A DNA stretch of 20,722 nucleotides from the NCBI GenBank assembly GCA_023415715.1, contig JAEZJP010000084.1:1-20722 (forward strand). The letters run 5' to 3'. Under the pieces are notes generated by a model. That model was not told the origin of the DNA. It saw nothing but the letters and a program-made list of their open reading frames with translations, and did no database searches. Origin of the DNA: Bacillota bacterium (lineage in GTDB: Bacteria; Bacillota; Clostridia; Christensenellales; Aristaeellaceae). This document shows, piece by piece, positions 8,148 through 15,831 of this stretch; within the stretch, counting starts at the first letter, position 1; each line of letters opens with the position of its first letter. The translations under genes and the position numbers were made by a program.

Positions 8148-9098
8148 GTGGCTGGAAAAAAGGAGTCCGGATATATTGTCTTAAGCATTGCCCACCCGGA
8201 GGAACTATGCCGTGTGGCCCGGGCGTTTTCATCGCCAAAGCGCGTAGAAATACTGCAGCTGCTTGGCACCAACAACATCATGAACGTCAATGAGATCGCC
8301 AAAGCCATCGATCTTCCTATATCCTCCACAGCCATGCATATCTGCACCCTGGAGGAAGCCGGGCTCATCACTTGTGCAAAGCAGCCCAGCTTCCGCGGCA
8401 CGATGAAAATGTGTACCAGGGATAAAAACGAGGTTGTCTTTCAGCTCAATGAGGCAGGCGCCACCATGCAGCGGGTTCAAATGCAGCAGCTTCCCATCGG
8501 CGCATACAGCGCAGCTATGGGGATTACACCCGCCTGCGGCCTGGCCTCCCACAACGCCCCTATCGGCGCGTACAACAACCCCCGCAGCTTCCACCTGCCC
8601 GAGCGGCTGAATGCGGAGATCCTGTGGTTTAGAAACGGATATCTTGAATATCACTTTTCCATGCTTTCCATGGAGGAGATCGATATCCACTGGCTGGAGG
8701 TTTCCTTTGAGGCTTGCTCCCAGGCGCCCTCGGACCTTGAGGTATGGCAAAGCGACGTCCGTGTTTTTATTAATGACCGCCCGCTGGGAGTGCATACGTG
8801 CACCTGCGACAGCCAGGGGCGGCGCGGAACGTTCAATCCCGCCTGGTGGCCCAATGTGGCCACGCAGCACGGCGAATTGCTCACATGGCGGGTGGATGCA
8901 AACGGTTCCTATGTGCAGAAGGAACGCGTAGGAAATACAACCCTTACTGACTTGGCGCTTACCCAAAAAGATATGATCGCCGTTCGCGTAGAGGTGCCGA
9001 TAGACGGCGGCGAACAGTTGGGCATCAACCTGTTCGGCAACCATTTCGGCGATTACAACCAAGGGATCAATCTGCAGGTAGGTTACAGCCTGAAATGA
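8148..9098 (+). CDS. ArsR-type winged-helix regulator with large beta-rich C-terminal domain
   Basis: Probable transcriptional regulator of the surrounding sugar genes. The GTG start at 8148 is fixed by the strong site GGGGAAAGGAG 7 nt upstream; the product has 316 residues. Residues about 18-75 form a winged helix of the ArsR/HTH_20 kind: FSSPKRVEILQLL, then NEIAKAIDLPISSTAMHI as the helix-turn-helix, then LEEAGLI. From about residue 100 there is a long beta-rich domain opening with LPIGAYSAAMGITPACGLA and containing RNGYLEYHFS and NPAWWPNVATQHGE. It looks like a jelly-roll or lectin-like sandwich, far longer than a classic metal-sensing ArsR protein of ~100 residues, and no metal-binding CxC in helix 3 is seen. 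Its position behind a sugar oxidoreductase suggests it senses a carbohydrate. The fold of the C-terminus is inferred from sequence pattern only. Confidence 0.8.
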   Translation: MAGKKESGYIVLSIAHPEELCRVARAFSSPKRVEILQLLGTNNIMNVNEIAKAIDLPISSTAMHICTLEEAGLITCAKQPSFRGTMKMCTRDKNEVVFQLNEAGATMQRVQMQQLPIGAYSAAMGITPACGLASHNAPIGAYNNPRSFHLPERLNAEILWFRNGYLEYHFSMLSMEEIDIHWLEVSFEACSQAPSDLEVWQSDVRVFINDRPLGVHTCTCDSQGRRGTFNPAWWPNVATQHGELLTWRVDANGSYVQKERVGNTTLTDLALTQKDMIAVRVEVPIDGGEQLGINLFGNHFGDYNQGINLQVGYSLK

Positions 9099-9158
9099 TT
9101 CGCACAAACACTGCATCATAACAAGAGTAATTACAGGAATGTCGGAATAATGGAACCA

Positions 9159-9187
9159 TTGACAGGCCCAAGGGTTAATGGTACTAT
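9159..9187 (+). promoter_or_regulatory. Near-consensus sigma-A promoter with extended -10 for the NamZ operon
   Basis: TTGACA (9159-9164) is a perfect -35 element, 17 bp from TACTAT (9182-9187), which is preceded by TG at 9179-9180 as in an extended -10. Transcription would start near 9194, giving a very AT-rich leader of about 117 nt. This leader holds the dyad AATATT-GG-AATATT but no gene. The 60 bp between the previous stop (9098) and this promoter show no terminator, so read-through from the regulator gene is possible. Confidence 0.75.
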
Positions 9188-9310
9188 TATTTTAGAATAT
9201 TTTTCGAATCTGCTATATATTTACTGCCTATTATTGAATCATTGTATTAATAATAGCTTTATATTACAAAAATATTGGAATATTAAAAAACAGAAGAGAG
9301 TGGAACTGCC

Positions 9311-10462
9311 ATGAGTCACACCGTTTTGTCCGGCCTTGATTGCCTGAATACGGTCCATGATCTGCTCAAGGGAAAGCGTGTAGGGCTGATGACCAACCCC
9401 ACGGGCATCACGCATTTTCTTCGATCCGGCATTGACGTCCTTCATGAAAACTACAACCTCACGGCGCTGTTCTCCTGTGAACACGGCGTCCGTGGCGATG
9501 CCCAGGCGGGTGTGGATATCGACACCTATCAGGATCCCGAAACGGGAGTCATGGTCTTAAGCGTATACGGCAAATCCCAGCGTATGTCAGAAGAAATGCT
9601 GGATGCCTTTGATGTGCTCGTTTTTGATATGCAGGATGTGGGCGTACGCTTTTACACCTATCTGTACTCGCTTTCTTATGCCATGGAAGCATGCGCGCAA
9701 GCCGGGAAACCCATCGTTGTGCTGGACCGCATCAATCCCGTCGGCGGCATAAGGGTGGAAGGAACGATCCTTAACGAAAGGTTCCACTCCTTCGTAGGGG
9801 AATACGCGCTGCCCTCCCGTACGGGGCTCACCATCGGCGAATACGCGTTGTGGGTAAAAGACCACCTCCAATTGAAAGACCTTTCCCTTACCGTGGTGCC
9901 GCTGTCCGGGTGGAAGCGCTCGATGTTTCTTGATGATACCGATGTTCCCTGGGTTGCGCCGTCTCCCAACTGCGCGACGCTGCATGCGGCGCTGGCCTAT
10001 ATCGGCACCTGCATGTTTGAAGGTACGAATCTTAGCGAGGGGCGTGGGACGACGCTCCCCTTTGAGCTGATTGGCGCACCCTGGGTGGATGCCGCGAAGC
10101 TGGAAAAGCGGATGGCAGCTTTTAAGCTTCCCGGGCTGCATTTTCGGCGGACCAGCTTTGTGCCCACCTTCAGCAAGCATGAAAAGCAGCTATGCCGCGG
10201 CGTGCAGGTTCACATCCTGGACAGGAACACAGCACAGGTTTTTGAGGGCAGCATGCTTTTGCTGGAAGAAATCCGCCGCCTGCATCCCGATTGTTTCGAG
10301 TGGATACAAAGCGGCCGGGAAGGCAGCTTTCCCATCGACAAGCTTCTGGGCACCGACGCATACAGGTCAGGGGCACTGGACGCGCAAGGGATCATCAAGT
10401 ATTATGCGCCTTTGCTTGCGGAGTTCAAAAGGCAGAAACAAGCCTTCGAATTGTATCAATAG
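9311..10462 (+). CDS. Exo-beta-N-acetylmuramidase NamZ-like protein (DUF1343, GH171)
   Basis: Members of this family (B. subtilis NamZ, formerly YbbC) release N-acetylmuramic acid from the non-reducing end of peptidoglycan fragments. The 383-residue product has the family layout: an N-terminal Rossmann-like domain (residues about 8-225) with GKRVGLMTNPTGI, the signature LFSCEHGVRGDAQAG (E57, H58; usually SPEHG), VFDMQDVGVRFYTY and VLDRINPVGG, then a C-terminal domain with SPNCATLHAALAYIGTCMFEGTNLSEGRGT. E57 is the likely catalytic residue by family analogy. No signal peptide precedes residue 8, so the protein is predicted to be cytoplasmic, unlike the secreted B. subtilis enzyme. The start follows AAGAGAG, a modest ribosome site. 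It is the first gene after the promoter at 9159 and is followed 12 nt later by an acetyltransferase gene. Activity on MurNAc itself is inferred. Confidence 0.88.
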   Translation: MSHTVLSGLDCLNTVHDLLKGKRVGLMTNPTGITHFLRSGIDVLHENYNLTALFSCEHGVRGDAQAGVDIDTYQDPETGVMVLSVYGKSQRMSEEMLDAFDVLVFDMQDVGVRFYTYLYSLSYAMEACAQAGKPIVVLDRINPVGGIRVEGTILNERFHSFVGEYALPSRTGLTIGEYALWVKDHLQLKDLSLTVVPLSGWKRSMFLDDTDVPWVAPSPNCATLHAALAYIGTCMFEGTNLSEGRGTTLPFELIGAPWVDAAKLEKRMAAFKLPGLHFRRTSFVPTFSKHEKQLCRGVQVHILDRNTAQVFEGSMLLLEEIRRLHPDCFEWIQSGREGSFPIDKLLGTDAYRSGALDAQGIIKYYAPLLAEFKRQKQAFELYQ

Positions 10463-10474
10463 GAGGAACGCACA

Positions 10475-11467
10475 ATGGATATCCGCATCATGGAACAAAC
10501 AGACCTTGGCCGGGTAATGGAGCTTTGGAACGGTAGCGTGGATGCCCATGAGGTGGTGTTTTACCCCCTCACCGAAGAGTATTTTGAGAAAAAATTCCTG
10601 AATGACCCCAACTATGATCCCAAATATTCTCTTGTCGCAGTGGAGGATGGCCGTATCATAGGGTTTATAAGCGGGATTGCGAAAAAGATTTTCCTGCCCA
10701 AGGAGACACACGAAAACACGCCGGGTTTCCTCACCTGCATTTTTGTGGACAAGGCAATGAGGCGCCAGGGTATCGGCACAGCGCTCCTTGAGGCGTTGAT
10801 GAATGCATTCAGGGTAAGCGGCAAAAAGCGCATTGCCTGCGGCAACGGCAACCCCATCAATCTGGATTGGATCGTACCCGGCACCGATCACCATGACCAT
10901 AATAACGCTCCAGGCATGGATGAGGAATGCCCTGGACATCCGTTCCTTTTGAAGAACGGGTTTGAAGACAAATACCGGGAAATTGCCATGTATTTAAACC
11001 TCAAGGATTATGTGGAACAGCCGGATGTACGGGAAAAGCAGGAGAAGCTGAAGGCCGAGGGCATCTATACCGGCCGCTACGACGTTTCGATGAACTATGA
11101 TTTCGACGGGATGTGCGACCGGGTGGGCAGCGAGTACTGGCGCAAGGTATTGCAGGATGAGACGAAAGCTAAAAATCCAAGGCCCATCCTGGTGGCCACC
11201 TGTGACAAACACATCGTCGGGTTCACAGGTCCCGTGGATAAACAAAAGAGCGGCAGGGGCTGGTTTACGGGTATCTGTACAGATCCTCTGTTCGAACGCC
11301 GGGGCATCGCCACGGTGCTGTTCAACCTGCTCATGCAGGAATTCATTGCGGAAGGCGCTGTTTTCAGCACTCTTTTCACAGGTAACGACAACCATGCCCA
11401 GCGCGTATATCTTCGGGCCGGTTTCCGCATTGCACGCCGTTTCGTGATCATGGAGCGGCCTCTGTAA
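10475..11467 (+). CDS. Tandem GNAT-family N-acetyltransferase
   Basis: Predicted acetyl-CoA-dependent acetyltransferase with two GNAT folds in one 330-residue chain. The first domain has the acetyl-CoA loop R97-Q-G-I-G-T preceded by FLTCIFVD. The second has E-R-R-G-I-A-T at about 274-280, preceded by WFTGICTDP, and the classical GNDNHAQRVYLRAGF near 303-317. Between them, in the first domain, lies an unusual His/Asp-rich loop, PGTDHHDHNNAPGMDEECPGH (residues 135-155), where standard GNATs have the Asn-containing motif. This could bind a metal or a substrate, or be a structural feature of this subfamily. The gene is tightly coupled to the NamZ gene: the stop TAG runs into AGGAGG and the ATG follows 9 nt later. 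Context suggests an amino-sugar or amino-acid amine as acceptor, but this is not shown. Confidence 0.88.
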   Translation: MDIRIMEQTDLGRVMELWNGSVDAHEVVFYPLTEEYFEKKFLNDPNYDPKYSLVAVEDGRIIGFISGIAKKIFLPKETHENTPGFLTCIFVDKAMRRQGIGTALLEALMNAFRVSGKKRIACGNGNPINLDWIVPGTDHHDHNNAPGMDEECPGHPFLLKNGFEDKYREIAMYLNLKDYVEQPDVREKQEKLKAEGIYTGRYDVSMNYDFDGMCDRVGSEYWRKVLQDETKAKNPRPILVATCDKHIVGFTGPVDKQKSGRGWFTGICTDPLFERRGIATVLFNLLMQEFIAEGAVFSTLFTGNDNHAQRVYLRAGFRIARRFVIMERPL

Positions 11468-11478
11468 CGACAGTTGTT

Positions 11479-11497
11479 AACCGCATAGGCAGCGGTT
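11479..11497 (+). other. Small intercistronic hairpin before the second solute-binding protein gene
   Basis: AACCGC (11479-11484) pairs with GCGGTT (11492-11497) around ATAGGCA, 11 bp after the GNAT stop codon. No T-tract follows. TTGTTA at 11474 with TAATAG at 11498 is a weak promoter-like pair in the same spot, so the binding-protein gene may have extra transcription of its own. Confidence 0.35.
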
Positions 11498-11529
11498 TAA
11501 TAGCAAATAAAAAGAAGGAAGGTTTTCTC

Positions 11530-13116
11530 ATGCGTAACAGGAAATGGATCTCCATGCTCGCGCTGCTCCTCACCGTGCTGCTGCTGGTTCCTTTTGGCAG
11601 CCTCGCGGCCGTCACCTATGACTCCGAAGACCTCGCCTGGAAAAAGAACACAACCCCCGCCAGCTTCTCGCTGTTTTTCAACATGAACTGGGCGCCCTTT
11701 GATGTTTGGGGAACAGACCATGTCTCCCAGCAGGTAACAAAGGATACCGGTATCTCCTTTGAGGCAAGCAAATCCCAGGATGCAAACCAAATGGCCACCA
11801 TCGTCGCCACGGGCGAACTTCCCGACGCGTTCTTCGTATACGGCGACACAAATATCGACCTGCTGGAAAATGAAGATGTGTGCTGGCCTTGGGACGAGCT
11901 GATTACACAATATGCTCCCGAATTCATGGATTTGATCGATCCTTCCGAAATTGCCATGGCCACCAAGGAAGACGGCCACTTCTACACCCTGTATACCCAT
12001 GTCCGCAACCAGGCCTATTGGGATGATCCCACCAAAGGCGTCAGCTATGGCGAGAGTGTATTAAGCTTCCGCGATGACATCATGCAGGAGCTTGGCAACC
12101 CCGCTATCGAAACCGTGGACGATTTCTACAATGTACTGAAAAAGGTCAAGGAATTACATCCCGACATGATCCCCTACCTGCAGCAAAAGCTTAACGGCGA
12201 TTACGTGGCCTGGACCTTCGGCATCGATTACGACGGCACCAAGGGCACGTCCACCGTGGTGGACGGCAACGCCGTCTACACCTACTCCGAGCGTACCCCC
12301 GTGGAGGATTATCTGACTTTTGAAAACAAGCTGATGCGGGAAGGGCTCATGAGCCAGGAAGGCCTCACCTACGATTTTGAAAAGACCAAGGCCGCCGTGA
12401 TGGCCGGCAACGTATTCTGCTATGCCGGACAGGCGTACGATGTGGATCAGATCAACCAGGCGCTGGACACCATGGAAGGCAACAAGCTGTACTATACCGC
12501 CATCCGCAAGCAGCTTACGGTGAACGGCGAAAACCGCTGCGCGCTGACCTATGCTTCCGGAGGTTTTGCCGGATTCTACATCTCCAAAAGCTGCAAAGAC
12601 CCTGGCCGCCTCATCCAGCTTATGGAATACATGAAGAGCCCCTATGGCGACCACCTCACCCAGTGGGGCGTAGAAGGCCTCGATTACGAACTGAAGGACG
12701 GCTACCCCCTCCAGTTTGACACCTATACCTGGAAAGAGCGCGGCGACAACGTTTGGTACTTCCAGGCCACTTTCGAGGCGGAGAACCAAAAGGCCATCGC
12801 CAAAGCAGCCGTCAATCCCAAGTATGGCCAGGTGGCGCAGCTGGTGCTGGACTACAAGCCCTATTGGAGCTACGACGTAGCCCTGGCCATGATCAGCAAC
12901 GCCGAGGCAAACACTCAGATGGGCGATATCAAAGCAGCCATCGATACATTGAAGGAAAACAGCTTTACCTCGGCCATCACCGCCAAGACCGAAAAGGAAT
13001 GCAAATCCGTCATCGATACCTACTTTGCAGACCTTGATAAGGCCGGTCTTGCAGACTACAACAAGTTCATCAACGATCAATACCAGGCCGTAAAAGCGAA
13101 GCTCGCGCAGCAATAA
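11530..13116 (+). CDS. Extracellular solute-binding protein of the second sugar ABC importer
   Basis: Substrate-capturing subunit for the permeases that follow. The 528-residue length is normal for the LplA/YtcQ-like class. The start follows AAGAAGGAAGG. The signal peptide has a basic start (RNRK), a Leu-rich core and a likely SLA cleavage site near residue 26. As in the first binding protein there is no lipobox cysteine, so it should be released or held by another route. The mature part shows the family pattern, for example GELPDAFFVYGD near residue 95, FAGFYISKSCKDPGRLIQLMEYMKS near 340, and a C-terminal helical pair ending in INDQYQAVKAKLAQQ. Binding proteins of this size usually take oligosaccharides or complex glycan pieces. 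Its neighbours NamZ, GNAT and PIG-L point to an amino-sugar-containing ligand, by inference only. Confidence 0.93.
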   Translation: MRNRKWISMLALLLTVLLLVPFGSLAAVTYDSEDLAWKKNTTPASFSLFFNMNWAPFDVWGTDHVSQQVTKDTGISFEASKSQDANQMATIVATGELPDAFFVYGDTNIDLLENEDVCWPWDELITQYAPEFMDLIDPSEIAMATKEDGHFYTLYTHVRNQAYWDDPTKGVSYGESVLSFRDDIMQELGNPAIETVDDFYNVLKKVKELHPDMIPYLQQKLNGDYVAWTFGIDYDGTKGTSTVVDGNAVYTYSERTPVEDYLTFENKLMREGLMSQEGLTYDFEKTKAAVMAGNVFCYAGQAYDVDQINQALDTMEGNKLYYTAIRKQLTVNGENRCALTYASGGFAGFYISKSCKDPGRLIQLMEYMKSPYGDHLTQWGVEGLDYELKDGYPLQFDTYTWKERGDNVWYFQATFEAENQKAIAKAAVNPKYGQVAQLVLDYKPYWSYDVALAMISNAEANTQMGDIKAAIDTLKENSFTSAITAKTEKECKSVIDTYFADLDKAGLADYNKFINDQYQAVKAKLAQQ

Positions 13117-13130
13117 GAACTTGTCCCAAT

Positions 13131-13161
13131 CCCGGGCTGCCAGGTTTACCTGCAGCCCGGG
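13131..13161 (+). other. Very strong intercistronic stem-loop between binding protein and permease genes
   Basis: CCCGGGCTGCCAGG (13131-13144) pairs with CCTGCAGCCCGGG (13149-13161): 13 bp with one bulged C and a TTTA tetraloop. No T-run follows. It starts 14 bp after the binding-protein stop and ends 31 bp before the permease ATG. Such structures, as in malE-malF of enteric bacteria, keep the upstream message stable so the binding protein is made in excess over the membrane subunits. Confidence 0.75.
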
Positions 13162-13192
13162 CAAAAGTTGCTCAGGCAAAGGGAGGGCTTCT

Positions 13193-14173
13193 ATGCTGGC
13201 ATCCGGAAATCCCCCAAAGTCAAGGGGAATCAGATTTCGCAAGGCGTGTTTGCGCTTTAAATCACAGGGCCTTTTGCAGGTGTTCGCCATCATGGGATTC
13301 ATATACCTGGTGGTCTTCTGCTACCTGCCCATGTTCGGCCTGCAGCTTGCCTTCCGGGATTACAAGCCCACTATGGGCCTTGCAGGCTTCTTTACGGCGC
13401 CCATCAACGGAAACAATGGATTCTACCACTTTAAAACGTTCTTCAGCGATCCCGATTTCGGCATCATCATGCGCAACACGTTGCTTTTGAGCCTTCTGAA
13501 ATTAGCTTTTTCCTTCCCGGTACCCATCCTGTTCGCCCTAGCCATCAATGAAATGCGCGGCACGAAAGTAAAACGCGTTGTGCAAACGGTTAGCTATCTG
13601 CCCCACTTTATTTCCTGGGTCATCGTGTATGGGTTGGTATTCACGTTCCTGAATACATCCAACGGCGTTGTCAACGAGGTGCTTCACATCCTTGGGCATC
13701 AAAAATTGGAGTTCCTTACGGAAAAGGATTATTACTGGACCATGGCTGTCATCACGGATGTATGGAAGGAAATGGGCTGGTGGTCCATCATCTTCCTGGC
13801 CGCCATGACGGGAGTCGATCCCAGCCAGTACGAATCTGCCAGGGTGGATGGCGCCTCCCGCATAAAATGCATATGGCACATCACCCTGCCCAACATCAAG
13901 GGAACGATCATGGTGGTGCTGATCCTGTCCATCGGATCGCTGTTGAGCGGCGGCATGGGCGGTTCCAATTTTGACCAATCCTTCCTTTTCGGGAACACGG
14001 TGAACTACTCCCGATCCGTCACGCTGCCCTATTACATTTACAAAATGGGCCTGACAAAGTTCCGCTTTTCGTACGCCACAGCTGTAGGGCTGTTCCAGTC
14101 GGTGATTTCACTTCTCCTGGTGCTTATAAGCAACGCTGTCAGCAAGCGCACCACTGGGCACGGATTCTTCTAG
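13193..14173 (+). CDS. Sugar ABC transporter permease, LplB/YtcO-like
   Basis: First membrane subunit (MalF-like) of the second importer. The ATG at 13193 follows AAGGGAGGGCTTCT. A longer in-frame TTG at 13121 is rejected because it would put the hairpin at 13131-13161 inside the coding sequence and has no ribosome site. The resulting 326 residues carry a basic N-terminal tail, then six expected membrane helices. The first covers about residues 28-48 (GFIYLVVFCYLPMFGLQLAF) and is followed by the characteristic RDYKPTMGL. The EAA loop is at about 214-236 (YESARVDGASRIKCIWHITLP). It is followed after 16 nt by the partner permease. The cognate ATPase is not in the window and is probably a shared MsmX-like protein. 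Confidence 0.94.
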   Translation: MLASGNPPKSRGIRFRKACLRFKSQGLLQVFAIMGFIYLVVFCYLPMFGLQLAFRDYKPTMGLAGFFTAPINGNNGFYHFKTFFSDPDFGIIMRNTLLLSLLKLAFSFPVPILFALAINEMRGTKVKRVVQTVSYLPHFISWVIVYGLVFTFLNTSNGVVNEVLHILGHQKLEFLTEKDYYWTMAVITDVWKEMGWWSIIFLAAMTGVDPSQYESARVDGASRIKCIWHITLPNIKGTIMVVLILSIGSLLSGGMGGSNFDQSFLFGNTVNYSRSVTLPYYIYKMGLTKFRFSYATAVGLFQSVISLLLVLISNAVSKRTTGHGFF

Positions 14174-14189
14174 AAAGGAGGGCGGAAAC

Positions 14190-15086
14190 ATGAATAGGCC
14201 CGGACATCAAAGGCGCACTGCGGAAGACAGGATCATAAGCATTGTGGTTGGCATCATCATGACCTTCGTCTTCCTGGCCACGGTCTATCCGTTCTGGTAT
14301 TCCGTTGTCCTTTCCTTCAATGAAGGAACGGACGCCTTGCGGGGCGGCATTTACCTCTGGCCGCGGATATTCACCCTTGACAACTACAATGCCGTTTTCG
14401 GCATCGATTATGTGTATACCGCTTTCCTGGTCACGGTGGCGCGCACGCTGCTTGGAACCATTCTCGCAGTTATGTTCACCGGCCTGTTCGCTTTCGCGTG
14501 TTCCCACGCAAGGCTCATGTTCCGCAAGTTCTATATTACGGCCATGATTGTCGTGATGTATTTCAGCGGCGGGCTTGTGCCGTACTATATGCTCTTGCGC
14601 GGCCTAAAGCTGATGGATACATTCTGGGTTTATATCATCCCCAACCTGTTTTCCGCATTCAATGCCATTTTAATGATCAACTTTTTCAGGGAAATACCCG
14701 ACTCCCTGGAGGAGGCGGCCAGGATCGACGGGGCCAACGAACTTGTGGTCTTTTTCCGCATCATCGTGCCCGTATCGATGCCCTTACTTGCCACTATGGC
14801 GCTGTATTCCGGCGTCTGGCACTGGAATTCCTGGACGGACGCCGCGTTCTTCGTAACCAACAAAAACCTGAAAACCCTGGGCTATGTGCTGATCACACTG
14901 ATCAACCAGACGGAAGCCGCGGCGCAAACGGTATTTGGGAAGATCAATCAGAGCGAGGTCACCTATACGTCGCTGACGCTTCGTCCTGCCGCCATGGTGA
15001 TCTGCGTGGTGCCCATCGTTTTGGTATATCCGTTCCTTCAGAAGAACTTCGTGAAGGGAATTATGCTGGGTTCCGTAAAAGAATAA
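14190..15086 (+). CDS. Sugar ABC transporter permease, LplC/YtcP-like
   Basis: Second membrane subunit (MalG-like) of the second importer. The ATG at 14190 follows the strong site AAAGGAGGGCGGAAAC. The 298-residue length is complete for the family, and comparison with it shows that the permease at the left window edge lacks its N-terminus. Six hydrophobic helices are expected; the first spans about residues 15-40. The EAA loop is at about 173-195 (LEEAARIDGANE, then FFRIIVPVS), and the protein ends in YPFLQKNFVKGIMLGSVKE, almost the same tail as the permease at the left edge. It lies between permease one and the deacetylase gene, with 15-16 nt gaps on each side, so the genes are cotranscribed. 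Confidence 0.95.
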   Translation: MNRPGHQRRTAEDRIISIVVGIIMTFVFLATVYPFWYSVVLSFNEGTDALRGGIYLWPRIFTLDNYNAVFGIDYVYTAFLVTVARTLLGTILAVMFTGLFAFACSHARLMFRKFYITAMIVVMYFSGGLVPYYMLLRGLKLMDTFWVYIIPNLFSAFNAILMINFFREIPDSLEEAARIDGANELVVFFRIIVPVSMPLLATMALYSGVWHWNSWTDAAFFVTNKNLKTLGYVLITLINQTEAAAQTVFGKINQSEVTYTSLTLRPAAMVICVVPIVLVYPFLQKNFVKGIMLGSVKE

Positions 15087-15101
15087 CGAAGGAGTGTCAT
15101 T

Positions 15102-15806
15102 ATGAACGAAAAGACCCCCAAGACCATTATGGCTGTGGGCGCCCACACGGGCGATGCGCAGCTCACCTGCGGCATGCTGCTTGCAAAACATGCCATGCAG
15201 GGGGACAGGATCATCACCGTCGATTTGACCGCCGGCGAGCGGGGTACGCCCAAAGGCATGAAGGTATCCGATTTCAGAGTGCAAAATGTGGGAAGCGCCG
15301 GGGAGTTTGCAAAAATGCTGGGCGGCGAGAGCATTGTGTTCGACGTACCCGATGGGGAACTGTATCCGTCCAAGGAAATCGAACTTCAGCTTGCGCAGAT
15401 CATGCGGGAAAAGAAAGTGGATTCCGTACTGTATCACTGGCGGAACAGCCTGCACAAGGATCACATTGCTGCGCACACCATCACAAAAAACGCCATCTTC
15501 TTTGCGTCCCTTCCCACGTTTGACCATCCGCTGCCACCGGCTCCCATCGGCCGGACCATGTTTGCGGAAAACTGGGAAGATGCCGAGGGTTTTGTTCCCT
15601 ATTTCTATTTCGATGTGACCGATGCTTTCCCGCTTTGGAAAGAGGCCATCAAAAAATTATGGCTGGCGGAGCATTCCACAAGTTTTAAATACCTGCGCTA
15701 TTATGAAGCGCTGAGCATCACGCGTGGCGCGTTGATTGGAACTGATCATGCCACCGCGTATGCCATCATGGACTACAGCAAAAGGCAGATCCTGGATACG
15801 CTTTGA
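15102..15806 (+). CDS. PIG-L/LmbE-family deacetylase-like protein with altered catalytic motif
   Basis: Family members are zinc-dependent N-deacetylases of GlcNAc-type compounds (MshB, BshB, PIG-L). The 234-residue product follows GAAGGAG and fits the family length. The first motif, normally A-H-P-D-D-E, reads A14-H15-T16-G17-D18-A19. The His and second Asp that bind zinc are kept, but the first Asp, the general base in MshB-type enzymes, is Gly. The second motif, normally HPDH, is H118-K-D-H121, keeping the third zinc ligand; H112 lies in YHWRNS just before it. The protein may use another base, have a different reaction, or bind without catalysis. It is the last gene of the NamZ-transporter operon, directly before a terminator, which fits a role in amino-sugar metabolism. 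The fold assignment is fairly sure; activity is not. Confidence 0.82.
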   Translation: MNEKTPKTIMAVGAHTGDAQLTCGMLLAKHAMQGDRIITVDLTAGERGTPKGMKVSDFRVQNVGSAGEFAKMLGGESIVFDVPDGELYPSKEIELQLAQIMREKKVDSVLYHWRNSLHKDHIAAHTITKNAIFFASLPTFDHPLPPAPIGRTMFAENWEDAEGFVPYFYFDVTDAFPLWKEAIKKLWLAEHSTSFKYLRYYEALSITRGALIGTDHATAYAIMDYSKRQILDTL

Positions 15807-15831
15807 GATCTCTCATTTGATTTTTATTACT

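Noticed and set aside
13121..13192. TTG start extending the LplB-like permease by 24 residues
   Set aside because: The extension encodes the strong hairpin at 13131-13161 and lacks a ribosome site, while the ATG at 13193 has one.
12154..13302. 382-residue open frame on the minus strand
   Set aside because: Antisense shadow of the second solute-binding protein; composition is typical of a GC-biased antisense frame.
14498..15523. 341-residue open frame on the plus strand
   Set aside because: Runs across two well-supported genes (permease and PIG-L protein) in another frame, is Arg/His/Cys-rich and shows no domain.
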